64,000 nt of DNA from assembly GCA_963971305.1 (NCBI GenBank), contig OZ020313.1:19107260-19171259 (forward strand). The letters run 5' to 3'. This document shows positions 25,801-34,800 of the stretch, piece by piece. Position numbers and translations under genes: made by a program. This stretch comes from Arcuatula senhousia. Lineage: Eukaryota; Mollusca; Bivalvia; Mytilida; Mytilidae. Under the pieces are notes generated by a model. The model was not told the origin of the DNA. It was given only the letters and a program-made list of their open reading frames with translations, and did not search any database. Each line of letters starts with the position of its first letter. The first letter of the stretch is position 1.

Positions 25801-28800
25801 ACAAAGCATGTGGTGACGACTATGTCGCAAATGAATACATTAAACATACATCACATATATTATTACCAATATATTTAAAACTTTTTAATATGATATTTGA
25901 TTCAGGCAAAGTCCCTAGTATTTGGCTAGTAGGAAATATTCTTCCTTTTTATAAGAATAAAGGCAGTATCTCAGATCCGAAAAATTACAGACCCATAACC
26001 ATTTTGAGTTGCATGGGTAAACTTTTTACATCTATTTTGAACACAAGATTGGGTGCATTTATGGACGAATTTTTACTGTTGAATGAAAACCAATCCGGCT
26101 TCCGAAAAGGGTACTCTACCATTGATAGCATTATGACATTACACTTATTATTTGAACTTTTAAAACATAAGAAAACGAAACTGTTTTGCGGCTTTATTGA
26201 TTTTGCAAAAGCATTTGCCACGGTATGGCGACCGGGATTATGGGGTAAACTACTTGAAACTCAGATCAATGGCAAGATGTATGCAGTAATTGTAAATATG
26301 TATAGTAATATTAAATCTCGAATATTTAATGGTGAAACATACTCGGATTATTTTCCATGCAATGTAGGTGTACTTCAAGGAGAAAACCTATCTCCTCTAT
26401 TGTTTTCCTTATACGTTAATGACTTGGAAGATTTTATGTCAGCAAATAATGTAACCGGTATTCAAAGTATCACTAGCGACATAAGTATCGAGCTCAATTT
26501 ATATGTAAAATTATTTTTGATTCTTTATGCTGATGATACAGTGTTATTGTCAGAATCACGAGACGATTTGCAAAACCAACTTAACCTGTTACATGAAAAT
26601 GGGGTATAGGTAATAACACGATCATCGAAAGAGTACACTTAAAGTTTTGTAAAATGCTTATGCACGCCAAAAAATCCACACCGGCTTATATGGTGTACGG
26701 GGAACTAGGAAGATATCCATTAGATATCAATATAAAATTAAGAATTATCAATTATTGGGGTAGACTCATTTCCGGAATAGAATCAAAACTGCCGCGCATT
26801 TTGTATGATCTGTGTCTTAAACAAGATAACCAGATTGATTGGCTAAAACATGTAAAATCTACTTTAACCACATGTGGACTACCATTTATTTGGGATTTCC
26901 AACAATTCTATAGTACTACATGGCTCCAAGCTTCTGTCAAGCAAAGCTTTACTGATCAATTTCATCAAAATTGGGCATCAATTATTCAAAACTCACCAAA
27001 AGCCATCAATTATAGGATATTTAAAGATAAAATAGAATTTGAGAACTACTTTAATCTTTTAGATGATAAAAATGCGATAACCCTATGTCGTTTCCGAACA
27101 GTCAACCACAATCTTCCTATAGAATCTGGAAGGTGGCGTAACACTCCGCGTGAGAACAGAAAATGTACTTTATGTGTAGGAAATTAAATCGGCGATGAAT
27201 TTCACTACCTTTTTATTTGTAATTCATTAACCGCTGAACGCAAGCAATTTCTAGACTTGAAGTATAGAAATAGGCCAAATATCATTAAATTTAACCAATT
27301 GTTGAATAGCAAACATACCCCAACTTTAAACAAACTCTGCAGATTTATTAGAACTATACTGAAAAAGATAGATTCTCCAGGGTAGCCTTTCCAATGCTCT
27401 TTTCCCTTTTTCTTTTTTTTTCTCTTTATTAAACAAATATTGACATTGTATGTTTTTAATTGTGCTTCTTTCTGTACCTCCATTTATGTTTATTTATGTT
27501 TGTACCTTTGTATATTGCATATATTATTGTAATAACTTTATGTATTAATCTCTGTACCATTGCATATGGTTTATTGAGAAATAAAGATATATGAATTTTA
27601 TTATAAAGATGTATGACTGGAAAATTAACTTATAAAAAGAAACTGCAAGGTTACTTTTATTTATTTGGGATTTAAGGTTATTTAAATGAACAAACCCCGT
27701 AATAACAGTAAAAATACCAGTCTGAAAAAGGTAACTTTAGGTGCGTCATTGTTTGCACGTTGTTCAATAATTTAACAATTTTGAAAACTTGTACTTCAGG
27801 CTGTGAATATGGTGACAAGAACTCATACTGTACGTCTGTCCTGGACAGACCAAACCTCTGCTACAGTCCCAGAAACGAGGATATCTGTTGTCAATCATGT
27901 CGTGATATAAACACAGGATATAGTGGTTTGTATTTCATATATTATCTGTTCTGTTTTTTCCACAGAAAAGGGCTGATTTTCGAATCAGCCCTTTTATGTG
28001 GAAAAAAATCAATGTATAGCAGTAGTTTTCCCTTTCAATTTAATATACTCAAACTTAATATCTCTTAAAAGGCGGATTAAGAACCGGTGTTTAGGAACTG
28101 TGTGAAGCAAGAGGTCCCAGACGATTTTTTTTAGATTGTGCGCCCTCCCGTTTGAAAATTTCTGGATCCACCACGTACAGTCTCTCCCTAATTTAAGTGA
28201 AATGTTTGGCTATTTTACATTAGGTTAGAAACATTTTCATTACTATGTGTAATAATCTCTTCAGGTTGCGAGTATAACGATAAAGTCCATGAAGTGTTTG
28301 GTGGTCGGTGTGACATAAGGAGATGTGCTGGTGATCCAGACTATCAAAAATCATGTTGTAAGACATGTGGTCTCATACCGGACGTTCCAGCAACCAGACC
28401 ACCCACCATAACTCCCCCGGTCCCTGTGACCACTAGACCGAAAACGCCAAAACCTGTGACAGCTAGACCAACAACGCCAAAACCTGTTGTTACTACACCA
28501 AAACCAAGACCACCTCCAGTAGTGACCACACAGCGACAAACAAGACCACCAGTTATAACCACTAGGAGACCACCGCCAATCAGAACGACGGAACTACCGA
28601 GACCCCCACCGCCTAAGGAGGAGCTCTGTGTTAGACGTGATGGGATGTTCAGGACTATGACATGTGACGTTCTGGCTAGGCTGATATCTTCAATTTGCAG
28701 CGTCTCTGTTTTACAGGGAGTTTGTTGTGAACCCTGTGCAACTACAGTACCTGGTAAGTAGTAAATAATGCATGTTGCAACTGATAAAAATATTTAAATC

Positions 28801-31800
28801 TGAGGACGATATGAAATTCGATCTATTTTACCAACGTCATCTTTATTTACTAAATCTGCTAAGAGACCGACCATTTAACTTGAACATGTTGAAAGGGCCT
28901 TCGTTTTTTTCTTAAAAATATTTTTAATTTGATTTTTAATGAAAAAAAAATATTTTGGCAGCAGAGGTTAAGAAAAAAATATTCTGTAGAAAGATTTCTG
29001 CTACATAGAATAGTGCTACTAATGAAAGAAGCGCTTTACGCGGAAAAAGTTTTTTAACCAAACAAAATACAAGGTCCCCTCTTCAAGTTGAATGGTCTGT
29101 CTCTAAGGCAATGTTCGGTCTTACTGTAAATGAATAAAAATAATTCAATCATGCAACTGGGAATGTACTGTAAACAAAATGCATCTTACAACAACTAACC
29201 AAGTCATTTTTTTACGTGGTTTGGTGCAGATAAGATGGAAAAGAGAAAAAAAGATTCTAATCAACCACCAATAGCCTGTTACCTGACACTTCAATTTTGA
29301 TTTGTTTGTTCATTAGTTATTGCCTTTTTGTTTTGCTTGCAGAAATTGGCACTTCGTTATTCTTGTAAATCTTAATATATTTGGTATAAATTTCCTTATA
29401 ATTTATAGCAATGACATGCAGGAACGCCGGGACATGTTTAGGAATCGCTGGACACCACTGTTACGATAACTTTATCCGTGATGACTGCTGCGAATCTTGT
29501 CAACAGTTTAAAACTAATGATCAAGGTACAAAATACAAATGACAACAAAGTTCCAGACAATAAATTTTGCTACGCCTGACGCGCGTTTCGTCTATTCAAG
29601 ACTCATCAGAGGCGCTCTATCTAAAATATTGAAAATGCCAAACACTATATATAGTGTTCTGCTTAAACAAGAGATTATGAAGAGCATAGAACAGTAAAAC
29701 CAAAAATACCAAATTGGGGAACCAAATTATTACTAAGATGATCAACCTATGTCTGGGGTAAGAAAAAAATACTAATACCAAAAAAAAAAAAAAAGAAAAA
29801 AGGTATAAAACGGTTAATATCGATATTTCAAGGAGTAAGCAGCATAAATAAATACAATTTTACTGGGATGACAAACATGGCCGGTCAATAGCATGTCTGC
29901 AGGAAAAAGATAAAAGAGGGCAGAGACAACTGGAGAAAAGAATATGTTCACAAAGGCCTATAATTGGCCCTGTAATTGGGCTAATTTTTCATATTCAAGA
30001 AATTTAAATGAATGCAACGGCAATAACTCACAGAATACTTATATTTTACAAATATAATAGTTTTCTTGCGATAAAATTGTGCTGTTTCCTTCAGTGACCC
30101 CCTTAATATGAGAAAAAATAGGAAAATCTTCATTTTTGTCGATTTTTTACCCCTTTTCACCACTATTGTGCCAAAATCAAAAGTGGCCGCATGCTCTGAC
30201 CAACATAGATTTTTGTTTATTTATCTATTACTTAAAAGTAAATAATTTAACCAAAAAATAATTTTGGTCAGAATATGCGGCCAACATTATATTCATCATT
30301 TTTTACAGACAAAGAGGCTAAATATGTCAAAAATAGCGATTTTTATAGAAGTTAATCAACTTTAAAAGTCTCTGCTGTTCACGAAAGTAAACAATTCATG
30401 CACAGTTTATAACATTTTATACAGTACAGAGTCTTATGACCTTTCTAACAGCATTATTTTGTAGCTGTCTCGAATTTGAAATTTAGGGCCGTTTTAGGCC
30501 CTTTCCGAACATAATCCTTTCAATCATCAGATTAAAAGAAATGGTTTAAGCAGAATACTATAAAATGTCAGTTTACCATGTTTAAATTGTGTTACTTTGT
30601 TCACGTTTTAAAATGTTATTAGGTTAAGCAAGTCCCACGAAATTTGATACCCAATGTAAAGGAAATTTAACATGCTTCAGACTTAAAAACCACGAATTTA
30701 GGAGTCCATGAACTGTTCTCTTTTTTTTCCATCAAACCACGAAAATTGATACCCCCGTAATAAATGAATCCACAGTAACTGTGAAATATTTGGAATCTTT
30801 CATTTTAGCGATTCTTCGGATTTTGCAAATAAAGCGAATAGGAAAATTTTTCACTATATAATAGTATCATTTTCAGTGCACTAATACGAAATAATAATTA
30901 ATTTCAGACTGTCAGTATGGAGATAAATCAAGTTTCTGTCAACGATACATGGCACTATGGCCTGAGTATGTCTGCTCAAGACATGCCACCACATGCTGTG
31001 GATCATGTAAATCAAGACCAATGCGGCGTGGAACAATAACAATTCTATCCAGAAAAACAGAAAACAAAATAGCCAATGAGCTATCCCCTGATCAAAATGG
31101 ACTTGGGTTTGACAAAAGTTTAGATGTTAATATGGATGAAGCTGGCATTACCCCAAGCGATGGTCCAACAAGAGGGGATGAAATTCCAATAGACACAGGT
31201 AAAAAAGGTACAAAAAATACATATATAAAGTCATTTAAATGTCCTCACACGAATTATATTACATGTAAAAATAATAATTTGGTTTTTCTGAATTGCCGCT
31301 TTATTGTGGGCTATGTCACGTTCACTTATTCCTCATCTCATCATTTTCAATAGAGTGACTGTACGTGGAGTCGTACACTTTTTAAGGTTTAAACTTTTAA
31401 AATCTCGACCACAAATGTGAATCGGTTCCAATATTTTTCTAAAATATAGAGGTGGACAAGAACTTCAAACACTCAATATATTTTTGAAACATATAAGTTA
31501 GTTACCATTTTACAGATTATTATTTGAAGGTAACAAAATTGCTAAAAATAGTATACGTGGAGTCGTACACCTCAAAAGTTTTAAAATTTCCATTAATTTT
31601 TCACTAAGTCGTATATGGGGTGAAAGACAATCATTTCAAAGACATTTTGTCACTGCTTAGTTTCCAGAAAAAAGCAGGATGACATCGTGTCCGTTAATTT
31701 ATCAGTAAGCATACACGATGCATTTGTGCAGCATTTTTTACCACCTCTAAAAATCAGCACATTTATTTTCTGAGCATAAATACTTAAATCACTATTGAAA

Positions 31801-34800
31801 CTTTTGAAAACATTAGCGGAAAATGATTCAAATAACATTGTTTTGCAATGTTCAAGTGATTTCCGATCTTAGCTTAGACATGAAGGTGTTTTCAGATTTA
31901 TTTGTTTTCCTTGTTTATGCTGATGGAGGGTGCCGGGATTCCCTAAAACTATAATTGTAGCTTATTTTCAAGAAATATTTCAAAAATATTTATATAAGTT
32001 GTGTTAGACCGATCGTTTTATTCAGTTTTCAATAGATATCTTGATTGTATAACAAATAAAAATTCCTAATTGACGTTTTAGACAAGAAAAGTTTACAATT
32101 AAGCGGATTTATGAGACTTCGATGTTTAATTTTACTATAATAGTTTTTAAACTCAAAATCGTGACTTATCCTGTAAAAGAACATATTAATGATATAGTAT
32201 CATTTACACATAAAAATATTTGTATTATCATTTCTCGTAAAAGTTTATTTTGAAATAAACCAAACGTGTACGACTCCACGTCCTGTACGACTCCATGTAC
32301 AGTTACTCTAAATAAATATGATAAAAAAAATCTTGTGATAGTGACATACGACCGCAAACTTTTTCGGACGTGTAATGGTATGATGCTGTCGTCGTCCTAT
32401 GCGTTGTCTGTTAACTTTAGTGTAACCACGATAAATTAACTTCTAGTAATCCGATGGCTATGACATTTGACATTGATGTTCCTTATCATAAAAGGATGAA
32501 TGTGATTGATTTTGGGTGTCCCCCTTTTGTTCTTTAGAATTCATGGGCAAAAAGTTCAAATATTTTATTTGTCCACAAGCACATGATGTCTTCCGTAAAA
32601 CAACAACCTGGGAGCAACGTACTCCTGTGTCAACAATTTGCTTGTCAGCCGCGAAGCTCTATCAAGGAAGTCTTTATACTTGCCACATGCTCTGGAATAA
32701 AGAATCAATTGTGATACGTCAACTTCACAAGCTGAAGCGGACGGAATTTTGCTCTACAGAAAGGGAAAGTTGATTATTTGAAAGTTGAAGTCATCACGTT
32801 TGTCAAATAGCTTTGTACGAAGCCGTCCTAGTGTGTCAAACTTATTTATTGTTTCATTTTGTCAGGTAGCAGATTAAAATGAACGGTACCAGATACATGT
32901 ACCAATACTTAGGGACCATAAGGGGTAATATTTTTGTACCGGTAACTGTTATTTCTTTTTGGTGTGCTTGTGAACAAATTACTGATTTCCTTGTGAAATG
33001 TTGGTGGAAAGTACACCGAAGGCTGCATGTCTCAAAAAACCTTGTCAGTCCATCAAAGGCTCCATTGACTATCCATATTAATTTGGGCCTCAAATAAACA
33101 GGGTTCAATGTGTTGCAGTCGCATCATGCTGTGCTCGGTGAAGCTTTTTATTTTTAATATGCTATCACAGGAAGAGCATTTTTGCGTTATTCGTTATCCT
33201 CAAGTCTATATGGTTTTAAAATACTTGCACCTCACTACAAGTAACATAGGCAAGCTGGCAAAAATATTCAGTTTTGGGGTGTGCTATAGCAGGCAGGAAC
33301 CCCTTACTCTTCCGGGGCACCTGAGTTAACTCTCGTCAAGACGCACTTCGAGTTCGCATTGTTGATTTCTGTTTGGTTGATTTTGTGTGTCAATGTTCTT
33401 GTCGTTGCCCTCTCGGACTACCCAACGCCAGTACCGGAATTAGGCAGTCACCCTACCCTTCATCGTATAGGATATTTGGTCAGTGGGTACTCCTAATCCG
33501 TACCGGGCTTAAAACTTCGGTAAACATCCTTATCTCAGCAAGTGCAAGTGGTAGGATGATATTTGATCAGTGGGTATATATCATTTATCCAGATTCCATC
33601 CAGAAATAGGTCACCTTGACTTGCATTTTCTGCAAGAGTATCTCGGGTTCAAGTTTTGCCATATTTTTACCAACTGAAAGTCGAAATTGACAATACCTGA
33701 TACTTGGTTAGTGGGTACAATTTGTAAGGGTATTGAGCATCAGTTCTGAATTTGGTCACCTTGACCTACATTTTCCGCATCAATGACTCCTGCAAAAGCT
33801 TTGATAGGGTCCAATCTTAAGCAACTACAAATGGGAGTGATATTGGTTATTTGGTACATCATGGAGAGTAAAACCTTCCAGATTCCAAAACAGCTTTTCT
33901 TTGCACTTTGGTCTTACAGGGCAGTCAATTTTAATGATGGAGGAATCTAGGTGTACTGTTTAGCCATAATAGAAGTTTTAATATCTAAATATTGAAAATC
34001 GTTTTTAATATACAGGAAAGGACAAAAAGAAAGGAAAAGGCAATAAAGGGAATGGAAATGGTGGAGGAAAGGGTAATAGAGGAAAAGGAAAAGGAAAGGG
34101 CGGAGAAAAGGGCAATCAGGGCAAAGGGAAAGGAAAGGGCGACAAAGGTAAAAAGCCCTGAACATATGATCTGTGTATTCACAAGAAACCCACTGTAATA
34201 ACTAATACATGCTTAGATGGGAAACTGACTTCTAGTTTGCTTTGAAAAAGTAATGCTTTGTTTAGTTTCCTTATACCTATCCATGTACATAGTATGAATA
34301 ACAGCTTCCTTCCAAAACAAGAAAAAACTCAAGTAAATAGTGCTATACTTTTTAAATGCTTTATTAAAATTTATGTCCACAAACATGACAAATCCATTAT
34401 TTGTGGTCTCATATTTTGCATCATTCCTGTGAATGTGAGAACCACATACTTGAATTTTTCTTATTCTGGATGGTAGTTACATGTGTATGTTTATGTAATT
34501 TATACCTCCTTATTGTAATATTTTATAATTAACATGGATTGTCAATTGCCAATGTATTTTCAATGATGTACCTGTTGTCTGTTCTGTTATAACTGTGTAA
34601 TATGTAGTAGTTAATGTTTTTAGATTTGAATAGATTGTATGCTATACTGCTTTTTATTAACAATTGTACATGTGTTATAGAACTTTTTTGCATGTATGTT
34701 GTAGAACATTACTAACTTGTGCAGCTTTAATGGTCTCTTGATTTTATTTTGTATTGCTACTTTGAAATATAAAAAAAAATAATATCTATGTTTAATTATA

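Noticed and set aside
28344..28562. 72-aa minus-strand Gly/Val-rich frame
   Set aside because: It is the antisense shadow of the Pro/Thr-rich linker of the protease exon 28265-28753.
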